Source of the DNA: CAZBRS01 sp964494475
Lineage (GTDB): Bacteria > Myxococcota_A > UBA9042 > CAZBRS01
Reading direction: 5' to 3'
Assembly (NCBI GenBank): GCA_964494475.1
Contig: CAZBRS010000057.1
Location: 1 to 37,237, forward strand
Length of the DNA stretch: 37,237 bases
A program made the position numbers and the translations under genes. The notes beneath the pieces were generated by a model. It saw only the letters and a list, made by a program, of their open reading frames with translations, was not told the DNA's origin and did not search any database. The stretch's first letter is position 1. The number at the start of each line of letters is the position of its first letter. Below, piece after piece: positions 1 through 9,528 of this stretch.

Positions 1-84
1 GGCGACGGTCGCGACATCGTGGCCGTGGCGCAGAAGAATCGCGAGTCCGCGGCGGCCGAGGTTCTCGTCGAGCTTGACCTTCAC
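1..84 (-). CDS. DUF5615 PIN-like protein, N-terminal fragment
   Basis: This gene runs off the left edge; only its first 28 codons are visible. The deduced start, VKVKLDENLGRRGLAILLR, has the KLDEN(L) opening typical of DUF5615 (Mut7-C/PIN-like) proteins, where the early Asp belongs to the acidic metal-binding site. The GTG start at 84 overlaps the TGA stop of the upstream DUF433 gene in a GTGA arrangement, indicating translational coupling. In the known families, DUF433 (winged-helix, putative antitoxin) and DUF5615 (putative RNase toxin) form a toxin-antitoxin-like pair. Toxicity is inferred from family context only, and the rest of the protein cannot be seen. Confidence 0.8.
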   Translation of the reverse strand, partial: MKVKLDENLGRRGLAILLRHGHDVATVA

Positions 85-329
85 GCAACGGCCTCATCAC
101 CCAGGGAGAGCAACTCGGTGCGCGACATCTCGCTCCCGTAGGCCACGCACGCCAGCACGTCCTCGCGCAGGATCCCGGGGTAGTCGTCCATCAACTCCTC
201 GATCGAGTCGCCCGCCGCGAGTCGGTCGAGAATCAGCGACACCCAGATCCGGTGCCCGCGAATGCAGGGCTTGCCATGACAAACCTTCGGATCAACCGAG
301 ATTCGAGCGAGAAGGTCTCGTGCTGACAT
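81..329 (-). CDS. DUF433 family putative antitoxin
   Basis: An 82-aa protein with the DUF433 pattern: RISVDPKVCHGKPCIRGHRI near residues 9-28, then a helical segment SIEELMDDYPGILREDVLAC. The family has a small winged-helix DNA-binding fold and is normally encoded just ahead of a DUF5615 PIN-like protein, as here. The ATG at 329 is preceded by GAGGA about five bases upstream, which fixes the start; the stop overlaps the next start by four bases. A likely promoter (TTGCCC, 18 bp, TATAGT) lies at 361-390. The pair probably autoregulates, but this is inferred from how such operons usually work. Confidence 0.85.
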   Translation of the reverse strand: MSARDLLARISVDPKVCHGKPCIRGHRIWVSLILDRLAAGDSIEELMDDYPGILREDVLACVAYGSEMSRTELLSLGDEAVA

Positions 330-360
330 CGGAATCCTCGCATCGCGCGGTACCACGGCA

Positions 361-390
361 ACTATAATCTGGCCCGCCGCCCGCGGGCAA
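361..390 (-). promoter_or_regulatory. Candidate promoter of the DUF433/DUF5615 pair
   Basis: Reading the minus strand, TTGCCC (390-385) and TATAGT (366-361) are separated by 18 bp. The -10 matches the sigma70 consensus at 5 of 6 positions and the -35 at about 3 of 6. It lies in a small AT-rich island in otherwise GC-rich DNA and would start transcription about 25 bases before the DUF433 ATG. No transcript data are available, so this is a motif-based call. Confidence 0.4.
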
Positions 391-394
391 GCGG

Positions 395-1948
<1,554 letters not shown>

Positions 1949-2039
1949 GGCACCCTCCGGCGGCAGGCTCACGGTGGCGCGGCCCCTCCCCGAAGTCAAG
2001 GGGAGCCACCTCCGCTCTGCGGGCCGCCAAGCGCGGCCA

Positions 2040-2067
2040 TTGAGTTCGGCGCTGCCTTTCGTACAAT
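2040..2067 (+). promoter_or_regulatory. Candidate sigma70 promoter of the 2101-11084 cassette
   Basis: TTGAGT (2040-2045) and TACAAT (2062-2067) are separated by 16 bp, matching consensus at 4/6 and 5/6 positions. Predicted initiation near 2074 leaves a leader of roughly 27 bases before the ATG at 2101. It lies in the 152-bp gap between the divergent dehydrogenase gene and the cassette. No equally good promoter for the dehydrogenase was seen in this gap. Confidence 0.5.
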
Positions 2068-2100
2068 GGTACGGTCTGTCCACGACCGGTGTGGGGTGCC

Positions 2101-5100
2101 ATGCCTCCGACCCAGGACGACCTGCTCCACAGGCAGGCGCAACAGAACGAATCGGCGCAGCAACAGCAGGATCCCAAGGGCCGCCGCAAGGCCAACGCGG
2201 ATCCCGCCACGGCGTCCCAGGCCGCCCAGCAAACGGCGGCCGCGCCCGGCGGCGCGTCGAACGAGGGGCTGCGCAGCATGGCCCGCCAGACGGCCGGTGC
2301 GAACGGCGCGACCTCCCCCGGCGTGGCCGGGCTGGCAGGCGCCGCCGGCCCCGCGGTCGACTCGGCGGCCACCGGTGCGGCGGGCGCTGCGTCCGGGCCC
2401 TCTGCCGGGCACGCCCCCGACGATCGGGTCGCGCAGATCGCCACGCCCCAGGCCGGCGCCTCGGGCCAGGGCCCCGCGCCGATGCAGGCCACCCCGGGCC
2501 GCGAGCCCGCGGTCGACCCGCAGAAGGCGGCGGGCACCGGCGGCGGAGCCCCCGGTGGCGGCGCGCAGACCGGACCGGACACGACGGGCGCCGGCCCCCA
2601 GGTCGCCAGCCAGCAGACCCCCGTCGACCCCAAGGCGGCCGCCAACCAGCAGGCCCCTGATCCCAAGAAGAACCAGCCGGCGGGCTCCGGCGCCCCCGGC
2701 GGCGGCGCGGCGCCCACCTCGGCGTTGCCGGGCCCCGGCAAGAAGGCCGGAGAACCCGGCGGCGGCGACCAGAGCGGCGCGAGCGGTCCCGGAGGCGGCG
2801 GAGCCGGAGGCCCGGCCGTCGACCAGGCCCAGACCGCCGCGGGCCCCGACGCGGGCGCAGCGCAGCAGGCCGCAGGCGGCGGAGGCCCCGGCGCCTACGA
2901 CGTCGACTTCATCGCGCGCGAGTACGCCTTCCACGAGGCGTGGCAGAAGGTCCCCGACGCCGAAAAGAACCAGGTCGTCAGCGACATCACCGGTGTCGGC
3001 GCCCAACCGGGCGGCGGAGCCACGCTCACGCGCGAGCAGCGCGCCCAGTTGCTGTGGAACGCGACCGGGCGCGGCGCCGCGCTGGGCGGCCTCGACGTCG
3101 CCAAGGACGAGCTCCTGAAGTTCGGCCTGAAGAAGCTCGGCGCCTTCGCGGCCACCAAGGGCCTCGGCAAGGCCATCCCCTTCGTGGGCGTGGCGGTCGG
3201 CGCCTTCGATCTGGGCTCGAAGCTCTGGAAGATCAAGGAGACGTTCGGCAAGCCGATGAACGTCCTGAACGACCCGAGCGCCTCCGAGATCGACAAGACC
3301 ATCGCCAAGCTGACCATCGCCAAGGAGGTCATCTCGCTGCTCAGCGCGGTGCTGGGCATGGCCGGCGCCATCTGCGGCGCCATCGCCGTGCTCACCTCCT
3401 GGACGCTCGTGGGCGGCGTCTCGTTCGGCGCGGCGGCCGCCATCCTGGCTGCGGTCAGCTTCGGCCTCGGCATCGCCGAGACCGCGATCGACATCGTGAT
3501 CGCGGGCTACCGGCGCGAGAAGGTGCTCACCATGGAGGGTGACCCCGAGGCCGTCCTCGCCGAGATCGCCAAGTACGAAACGAGCGTTCGCGACGGCACC
3601 AAGGGCACCATCAAGGCCGGTCGCGAGGCCAAGAAGAACTACACCGACATCAAGGCGCTGCAGGTCAAGACGCGCACCGACGCCGAGACCCACATCACGC
3701 AAGACAAGGTGCAGGCCTCGGCCTCGGGCACGCAGGTGGCCGGGTTCAACGGCCAGACGGGCCAGCCGGCCCTGGTGGCCCAGACCCAGTCGCGCGTGCT
3801 CGACGCCCAGCACCTCGAGATGCACAACCAGTCGACCACCGTCCAGTCGCGCGGCGTGCAGCTGCCCCTGCACAAGCCGGTGGCCGCGCCCACCCTCGAG
3901 AGCGCGAGCTCGACCACCCAGATGTCGGCCAGTCGCCTGCACGTCGAGTCGCACTCGGGCAGCGCGGCCCTCAACCCGAGCGCGGGTCCGATCGACGTGA
4001 TGGCGTCGCGCACCCGGTCGTCGTCGATCTCGATGTCCAGCACGCAGCTCGAGCACTCGTCGCGCTCCAACAGCGTCACCGGAACGGCGGGCTACAACAT
4101 GCTCGACCGCTCGGTGGGCGAGACCGCGGCCAAGGGTCAGGGGCTGAAGATGTCGAAGGTGGCCGACAAGGCCGCCATGGAGGCCCTGGGCCTCGGCAAG
4201 GACAGCCCCGAGGCCATCCTCGGCCGAAACGGCGGGGCCCTGCCGACCAGCGACCCGAACACGAGCTACCAGCTCGATCCCGCCACGGGCAAGGGCATGC
4301 TGCGGCGTACGCTGCCCCTGACCCCCATGCCCAAGCCGCCCTTCGTCTACCCCGAAACGATCGAGCGCGCCGATCGCATCCGGGGGTTGCTGCACAAGGA
4401 GGCCTTCCTCGGCCAGTTGGTGGCCGACGCCCAGGGCGTCGACGCGACCCTCGGCCAGGAGCTCGGGCCCAAGGGCCAGCTGGCGCAGTGGGAGAGCTTC
4501 CACAAGGGCGCCACCGACAGCCTGGGCGACCAGCGCGCGGCCATCGCCCAGAAAGAGGGCAAGGTCAAGACGGCAGCCGGCTTGGTGGGCGAGATGACCG
4601 CCGAGGACCAGAAGGGCAAGGGCAAGGCCGACAACGCGCTGCAAAGCTCCGAAGTGCAGGCGGTGTCCGACGCCACCAACAACAGCTTCCTGCGCACCGT
4701 GGTCGGGGGTGGCGCCGGCATCGCCAAGGCCGGCGCGGCGGTGGTCAACTTCGTGGGCGGCGTCTTCGGCGCCGACGAGCCCGTGATCGACACCAAGGCC
4801 ATCGACAAGGTGCAGGCGCTCTTCGGGGCCGCCCCCAAGGTCAAGAGCGGTAAGGCCGGGCTGGCCGGCAAGAGCGGCGACCTGGGCGGCGCCGGGGCCA
4901 AGGCCCAGAAGCCGATCCAGGAGAAGCAGCAGAAGATCCAGCAGGCCAAGGCCCAGCAGGGCGCCGCCACCGACGCCGCGCAGCAGTTCGGCGCGGGCGT
5001 CAAGGAGGGCAAAGTCACCCTGCAGGCCAACAAGCAGGACCAGAAGGCCTGGGTGGCCAAGGTGCAGGCCGACCTGCAGCTCACCTCGGGCGCACGCCAG

Positions 5101-5658
5101 AAAGAAGAGGCCTCGTTCCGCCAGGAGATGGGCCAGACGCAGGCCTGGGCGGCGCAGCACTTCCAGGTGCGGCAGCTGAACCAGCAGGTGATCACGTCGG
5201 CGGGCCAGAACCCGGCGCGCCGCGAGCTCGCCCCCGACACGGTGCAGCAGGTCAGCCAGGCCACGTCGACCATCGACCAGAGCGTCGCGGCCCACAACGG
5301 CAAGCGCGACCAGCTCGCGGCCCTGAAGGGTCAGGCGCTGGCCCAGGTGGCGGCGGCGTCCGGCAAGCCGGCCTCGTCGGCGCACGCGGCGGCCATGAAC
5401 CAGGCCCTGACCCAGTTCGAGCAGCGCCTCGCGGGGCACGTGGGCACGCTCGACGCCATGAAGGCCAGCCTGCAGACGGTCGAGCCCGCGCAGCTCCCGG
5501 CGGCCTTCGAGGCCGTGCAGAAGACCCTGCGCGCGATCGACGCGGCCGTCGCCATGGCCTTCCAGGCCTATGCCAAGGCCCTCAACGAGCTGGCCCAGGC
5601 GGCGGCCGAGGAGAACCAGGCCCAGGCCACGGCGACGAAGCAAGCAGCCGCCGGCTGA
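2101..5658 (+). CDS. Large low-complexity/helical protein of unknown function
   Basis: A 1185-aa protein whose family I do not recognise. Residues 1-265 are a disordered-looking Ala/Gly/Pro/Gln linker. Residues 266-400 form a compact domain starting YDVDFIAREYAFHEAWQKVP. Residues 409-470 hold two long hydrophobic helices rich in Ala/Gly/Ile, like a membrane-inserting hairpin. Residues 480-700 are Ser/Thr/Gln-rich with SRS-type repeats, a short hydrophobic stretch lies near 863-890, and the C-terminal 250 residues are Gln/Ala/Lys-rich and probably coiled coil. There is no signal peptide. The architecture resembles polymorphic-toxin or contractile-injection cargo proteins, but no HExxH (DUF4157) motif or known toxin domain is visible. 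GTG 2089 is an alternative start; ATG 2101 has a better-placed G-rich site. It is first in a five-gene run. Confidence 0.8.
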   Translation: MPPTQDDLLHRQAQQNESAQQQQDPKGRRKANADPATASQAAQQTAAAPGGASNEGLRSMARQTAGANGATSPGVAGLAGAAGPAVDSAATGAAGAASGPSAGHAPDDRVAQIATPQAGASGQGPAPMQATPGREPAVDPQKAAGTGGGAPGGGAQTGPDTTGAGPQVASQQTPVDPKAAANQQAPDPKKNQPAGSGAPGGGAAPTSALPGPGKKAGEPGGGDQSGASGPGGGGAGGPAVDQAQTAAGPDAGAAQQAAGGGGPGAYDVDFIAREYAFHEAWQKVPDAEKNQVVSDITGVGAQPGGGATLTREQRAQLLWNATGRGAALGGLDVAKDELLKFGLKKLGAFAATKGLGKAIPFVGVAVGAFDLGSKLWKIKETFGKPMNVLNDPSASEIDKTIAKLTIAKEVISLLSAVLGMAGAICGAIAVLTSWTLVGGVSFGAAAAILAAVSFGLGIAETAIDIVIAGYRREKVLTMEGDPEAVLAEIAKYETSVRDGTKGTIKAGREAKKNYTDIKALQVKTRTDAETHITQDKVQASASGTQVAGFNGQTGQPALVAQTQSRVLDAQHLEMHNQSTTVQSRGVQLPLHKPVAAPTLESASSTTQMSASRLHVESHSGSAALNPSAGPIDVMASRTRSSSISMSSTQLEHSSRSNSVTGTAGYNMLDRSVGETAAKGQGLKMSKVADKAAMEALGLGKDSPEAILGRNGGALPTSDPNTSYQLDPATGKGMLRRTLPLTPMPKPPFVYPETIERADRIRGLLHKEAFLGQLVADAQGVDATLGQELGPKGQLAQWESFHKGATDSLGDQRAAIAQKEGKVKTAAGLVGEMTAEDQKGKGKADNALQSSEVQAVSDATNNSFLRTVVGGGAGIAKAGAAVVNFVGGVFGADEPVIDTKAIDKVQALFGAAPKVKSGKAGLAGKSGDLGGAGAKAQKPIQEKQQKIQQAKAQQGAATDAAQQFGAGVKEGKVTLQANKQDQKAWVAKVQADLQLTSGARQKEEASFRQEMGQTQAWAAQHFQVRQLNQQVITSAGQNPARRELAPDTVQQVSQATSTIDQSVAAHNGKRDQLAALKGQALAQVAAASGKPASSAHAAAMNQALTQFEQRLAGHVGTLDAMKASLQTVEPAQLPAAFEAVQKTLRAIDAAVAMAFQAYAKALNELAQAAAEENQAQATATKQAAAG

Positions 5659-5670
5659 TGACGACGCGCC

Positions 5671-6192
5671 ATGGGTGAGCTCCCCCCGGTCATCATCGAC
5701 GTGAACCGCGCCTCGTACCCGTTCTTCGGGGCCTGGTTGACGGCGGGCATCCTGGCGTTGATCTTCCTGCCCCCGCTGCTGCTCAAGGTGTTCAGCGCCC
5801 GGCTGGGGGGCAGCGGCCCGCTGTGGGTGTATGGGCTGCTCGGCCTCGGCCTTCCTGTCCTGGCTTTCGGGGTCGGGTATTTTCTCGCCGTCCGATCCTC
5901 CGCCTCCTGGGACTTCGACACCATCAAGATCGAGCGCGAATCCATCGTCTTTCAGCACTCGCTCACCCACAAGAGTGTTTCGGTTCCACGCGAGACCCTG
6001 GTTCGCTGGGACCGCGAAGAATACGATCCGCCCGCTACGGAGTACTATCCCGTCACCTACGTGTTCGTGGCCGTCCTCGCCGATGGTCGGAGGCTGAAGG
6101 GCGAACCCGCCGATTCGGTCTTGTACGACCTGACGAAGCGAAGGATCGTGGAGGCGTTCGAGAAGAACGGGCTCCCGATACCGGCGCAGTAG
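5671..6192 (+). CDS. Two-TM membrane protein with cytosolic beta-rich domain
   Basis: A 173-aa protein of unknown function. Two transmembrane helices are visible at about residues 20-41 (WLTAGILALIFLPPLLLKVF) and 51-73 (LWVYGLLGLGLPVLAFGVGY). A beta-rich domain of about 100 residues follows, containing ESIVFQHSLTHKSVSVPRET and a conserved-looking RWDREEYDPP loop; the pattern resembles PH-like (bacterial PH) domains attached to short membrane anchors. The gene starts 12 bases after the preceding stop and ends 14 bases before the next start, so all are probably on one transcript. It may anchor the AAA+ protein or the large protein at the membrane; this is speculation from gene order. Confidence 0.8.
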   Translation: MGELPPVIIDVNRASYPFFGAWLTAGILALIFLPPLLLKVFSARLGGSGPLWVYGLLGLGLPVLAFGVGYFLAVRSSASWDFDTIKIERESIVFQHSLTHKSVSVPRETLVRWDREEYDPPATEYYPVTYVFVAVLADGRRLKGEPADSVLYDLTKRRIVEAFEKNGLPIPAQ

Positions 6193-6206
6193 GGTGCCCC
6201 ATTACG

Positions 6207-8618
6207 GTGGACCAGGAGCTCGCCTTGACGATCGACGCCTCGTTGGACGCGGCCCGTCCGTTGCTGGAGGCCAAGGACTACACGCTCGCGTACGCCGAGC
6301 TGCACAAGGCCCTGCCCGCGCTCAGCGCCGCGGGTCTCGAGGCCGCGCTGGGGCACCACCTGGTGCTGCTCGGCGACACGGCCCTCGGCATGGCGCGGCC
6401 CGATCTGGCGCTCGTGAACCTGCGCACCGCGCACCGCGCGCTCCAGGCAGCGGGCGACGCCGCGGCCGAGGGCCTGCCGGCGCGCATCGCCGCGCTCGAG
6501 GGGGCGCTCGAGGCGCCGTTCGCGTCGCTGGACGACGAGCTGGAGTGGTCCCGCGACGTGCTTCGCCGGCTCGTCCGGCGCGCGGCGCGCGTGGCGGTGC
6601 TCCGCAAGCAGCTCGACCCGACGCAGCAGTTCGAGTTCGAGATCCGCGCCGAGGAGCTCACGCTCTTCGTCGAGGGCGCCTACCCGGCCGACGACGAGCT
6701 CTTCCTGGCCGAGCGCGACCTCGTGGCGTTGCGCGAGTGGACGGCGCGCCGCTGGCGGGTCACCCCCGATGGGCCCTTCCTGGTGGCCGTGATGCGGCGC
6801 TTCGACGTGAGCGGGCTGGCGCGCGAGGTGCTGCTCGCGGCCCTGGCGCCGGCGCTCTGGCCCGACGTGCAGCGCGCCTACGTGCGGCTGTGGGGCGACT
6901 ACCTGAAGCGCCAACCCGACGTGGCCTTCCTGGCGCGGCTGGTCGGACTGAACGACGCCGAGGAGGCCGAGGTGCTGCGCGCGCTCGGCCACGCCGAGCC
7001 CCTCTGCGCCGCGGGCCTGCTCGAGGTGTACCCGGGCGATCAGGCCCCGGCGGTGCCGCGGCTCTACCACGGCGTGGCGGTCTCGGACGCGCTGGTGCGC
7101 TTCGCCCTGGGGCAACCCCGCGTCAGCGAGCTGCAGCAGGCGGGGGCCGGGCCCGACCCGGGACAACCCGAGCTCTACGGCCAGGCCGCGGCGACCCTGG
7201 GGGCCCTCCTGGTGGCCCCCGACGCGCGCATGTGCCTGCACGGACCGGCCGGCAGCGGACGGCGCACCCTGGTGCGCGGCGTGGCGCAGGCCCTCGGCCT
7301 GCCGCTGCTCGAGCTGCGGCTGGCCGGCCAGGCGCGCCTCGGCTTCGACGCGCTGGCGGCGCGGGCGCTGCGCGACGCGCGCCTGGTGGGGGGCGTGCTC
7401 CTGGTCGACGCGACCGGCGCCGAAGCCAAGACCGACGATCTGGTCGCGCTGCTGCAGCCCGTGCTCACGGCCGGCCGTCAGAACCCCGCCCGCGTCGTCT
7501 TCGTGATCGAGGACGCGCTCGACCTGCTGGCCCAGGCCCTCGACCGCCGCCACATCCTGCGGCTCGGCTACCCCACGGTGGCCGAGCAGGAGGCCCTGTG
7601 GCGCCACCACCTGGCCGCCGTCGACGCCTGGCGCCCGGCGGTCGAGGCGCTGATCCACGAGGTGGTCGCGCGCTACCCCTCGCTGCCCGACGGGGTGCGC
7701 CGCGCCTCCATGGACGCCGTCGACCGGGCACGCTCACAACGCGGCGCCGACGCCGAGCCCGGCATCGGCGACCTGCTGTGGGCGGCGCAGAACCTGACCA
7801 ACACGCGCATCCTCGCCATCGCCGAGCGCGTGCCGACGACCATGACGTGGGAGGATCTGATCCTCCCCAACGAGACGTTCGTGGCGCTGAACGAGATCGT
7901 GACGTACTTCCGCTACCGCGAGCACGTCTTCGACCTGTGGGGCTTCAAGCGCAAGCTGCCCTACGGGCGCGCCCTGACCTCGCTGTTCTACGGGCCGCCG
8001 GGCACCGGAAAGACCATGGCCGCCGGCATCCTCGGCCGCGAGTTCGGCATGCCCGTGTTCCGGGTCGACCTGGCCGCGGTGGTCTCGAAGTACATCGGCG
8101 AGACCGAGAAGAACCTCAGCCGCGTCTTCGAGGAGGCCGAGTTCGCGCGCGCGGTCATCCTGTTCGACGAGGCCGACAGCCTGTTCGGCAAGCGCACCGA
8201 GGTGAAGTCGTCGGTCGACCGCTACGCGAACCTCGAGGTGAACTTCCTCCTGCAGAAGATCGAGGCCTTCGACGGCGTGGTCATCCTCACGACCAACCTC
8301 GAGCGCGGGCTCGACGAGGCCTTCAAGCGGCGCATCCGCTTCAAGATCCCCTTCCCCTTCCCCGACGCACAGCACCGGCTGCTGCTGTGGCAGAGCATGC
8401 TGCCGCGCGAGGCGCGCACCGACGGCGACCTCGGGCTCCCCGAGCTGGCGCGGCGCTACGAGATGTCGGGCGCCAACATCAAGAACGCCGTGCTGCGCGC
8501 CGCGTTCCTGGCCGCCGAGGAGGGCGGCGCCATCGACGCCGCGCGCATGGAGCAGGGCGCCCTGCGCGAGTACAAGGAGATGGGAAACCTCGTACGGGAG
8601 CCGACCCGCGATGAATGA
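6207..8618 (+). CDS. Double AAA+ ATPase with degenerate first module
   Basis: About 803 aa. The N-terminal 150 residues look like helical repeats. A first nucleotide-binding module near residues 345-440 has GPAGSGRRT, where the Walker A Lys is Arg, and LLVDAT in place of a DE-type Walker B, so it is probably inactive. The second module is intact: GPPGTGKT (K602), ILFDEAD (D654/E655), sensor-1 TTN, and a KRRIRF arginine-finger region followed by a helical lid. This COG0464-type ATPase resembles those in extracellular contractile injection clusters and other Myxococcota cassettes, where they remodel or load partner proteins. The start is uncertain: GTG 6207 gives the longer protein, while TTG 6225 has an ideally spaced AGGAG. 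The stop overlaps the next gene by 8 bases. Confidence 0.88.
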   Translation: MDQELALTIDASLDAARPLLEAKDYTLAYAELHKALPALSAAGLEAALGHHLVLLGDTALGMARPDLALVNLRTAHRALQAAGDAAAEGLPARIAALEGALEAPFASLDDELEWSRDVLRRLVRRAARVAVLRKQLDPTQQFEFEIRAEELTLFVEGAYPADDELFLAERDLVALREWTARRWRVTPDGPFLVAVMRRFDVSGLAREVLLAALAPALWPDVQRAYVRLWGDYLKRQPDVAFLARLVGLNDAEEAEVLRALGHAEPLCAAGLLEVYPGDQAPAVPRLYHGVAVSDALVRFALGQPRVSELQQAGAGPDPGQPELYGQAAATLGALLVAPDARMCLHGPAGSGRRTLVRGVAQALGLPLLELRLAGQARLGFDALAARALRDARLVGGVLLVDATGAEAKTDDLVALLQPVLTAGRQNPARVVFVIEDALDLLAQALDRRHILRLGYPTVAEQEALWRHHLAAVDAWRPAVEALIHEVVARYPSLPDGVRRASMDAVDRARSQRGADAEPGIGDLLWAAQNLTNTRILAIAERVPTTMTWEDLILPNETFVALNEIVTYFRYREHVFDLWGFKRKLPYGRALTSLFYGPPGTGKTMAAGILGREFGMPVFRVDLAAVVSKYIGETEKNLSRVFEEAEFARAVILFDEADSLFGKRTEVKSSVDRYANLEVNFLLQKIEAFDGVVILTTNLERGLDEAFKRRIRFKIPFPFPDAQHRLLLWQSMLPREARTDGDLGLPELARRYEMSGANIKNAVLRAAFLAAEEGGAIDAARMEQGALREYKEMGNLVREPTRDE

Positions 8619-9528
8619 GAACGAGAGCTTCGACGAGACGTTGGCGCAGCTCCTCCTCTGCGGCGATCTGCAAGGCGCCGAGGCCCGGCTCGACGCGCTG
8701 GCCGCGGCCGCACCCGACGACACGGCGCGCGTCCGCGCGGTCGTGGCGCGCGGGCGCCTGCTCACGGCCCTGGGCCGTCGCCCCGAGGCGCGCGATCTGC
8801 TGCGCGGCCTCGAGCCGGCCCCGACCCAGCGCGACCCGGCCGCGGCCGCGCTGGTGGCGCTCGAGCTCGCCACGGCCGCGGCCGAGGAGGGCGACCTGGC
8901 GGGAGCCCGCGCCCGATTGGCGGCAGCGAGCGCCTTCGAGGGCCCCCTGCCCGACGACGCCATCCTGCGCGCCGTCACCAAGGTGGCCGCCCTGGCGGCG
9001 CTGCAGAGCGGCGTCGCGTTCGGCGAGGCCGGGGCCCTGCTCACGCGGTTGTCGCCGAACGCGCGCGCGGGCGTCGAGGCCAACCTGCTGCTGGCCGAGG
9101 GCCGCGTGAGCGACGCCCGCGACCTGCTGACGCGCGCCGCGCGCCAGGCCGAGCGCGCCGGAGCCCAAACGGAGCACGCCGGGCTGCTCGTGCACCTGGG
9201 CGCCCTGACGCTGGCGAGCCCGGAGCGCGGCGAGGCCGTGCACCCGCTGAAGGAGGCCCGCGCCGCGGCCGTCGCGATCCCCGACCCCCTGCTCTACGCC
9301 ACCGCGTCGGCGCTGCTGGCCGTCGCCTACTGGCTGCAGGAGGATCGCGTGAACACCTACGCGGCGTGCGTGCGCGCCCTCGTCAGCCTCGAAGACCTGC
9401 TCGGCCCGGGCGCCGGCAACCTCTTCCACGCGCTGCTCGAGACCCTGCGCGCGGCCTGGGGCGACGAGGCGTACCGCGAGGCGGCCGAGGCCTATGTCGA
9501 CCGACGGAAGAAGGGCGCGATCGAGTGA
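8611..9528 (+). CDS. TPR-like helical-repeat protein
   Basis: A 305-aa, Ala/Leu/Arg-rich, almost entirely helical protein. Repeating A..L...G....A...L patterns, such as GDLQGAEARLDALAAAAPDD and ARGRLLTALGRRPEARDLLR, point to degenerate TPRs and hence a protein-binding scaffold. There is no signal peptide or membrane segment, so it should be cytosolic. Its ATG lies inside the end of the AAA+ gene (8-base overlap) and its TGA overlaps the following ATG by one base, indicating strong translational coupling with both neighbours. A role as adaptor for the AAA+ ATPase is inferred from this coupling. Confidence 0.8.
   Translation: MNENESFDETLAQLLLCGDLQGAEARLDALAAAAPDDTARVRAVVARGRLLTALGRRPEARDLLRGLEPAPTQRDPAAAALVALELATAAAEEGDLAGARARLAAASAFEGPLPDDAILRAVTKVAALAALQSGVAFGEAGALLTRLSPNARAGVEANLLLAEGRVSDARDLLTRAARQAERAGAQTEHAGLLVHLGALTLASPERGEAVHPLKEARAAAVAIPDPLLYATASALLAVAYWLQEDRVNTYAACVRALVSLEDLLGPGAGNLFHALLETLRAAWGDEAYREAAEAYVDRRKKGAIE

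Noticed and set aside
1996..5970. A 1324-codon minus-strand open frame
   Set aside because: It is antisense to the large plus-strand gene. Its Arg/Gly/His/Leu-rich composition is typical of a high-GC shadow frame, and it contains no recognisable domain.
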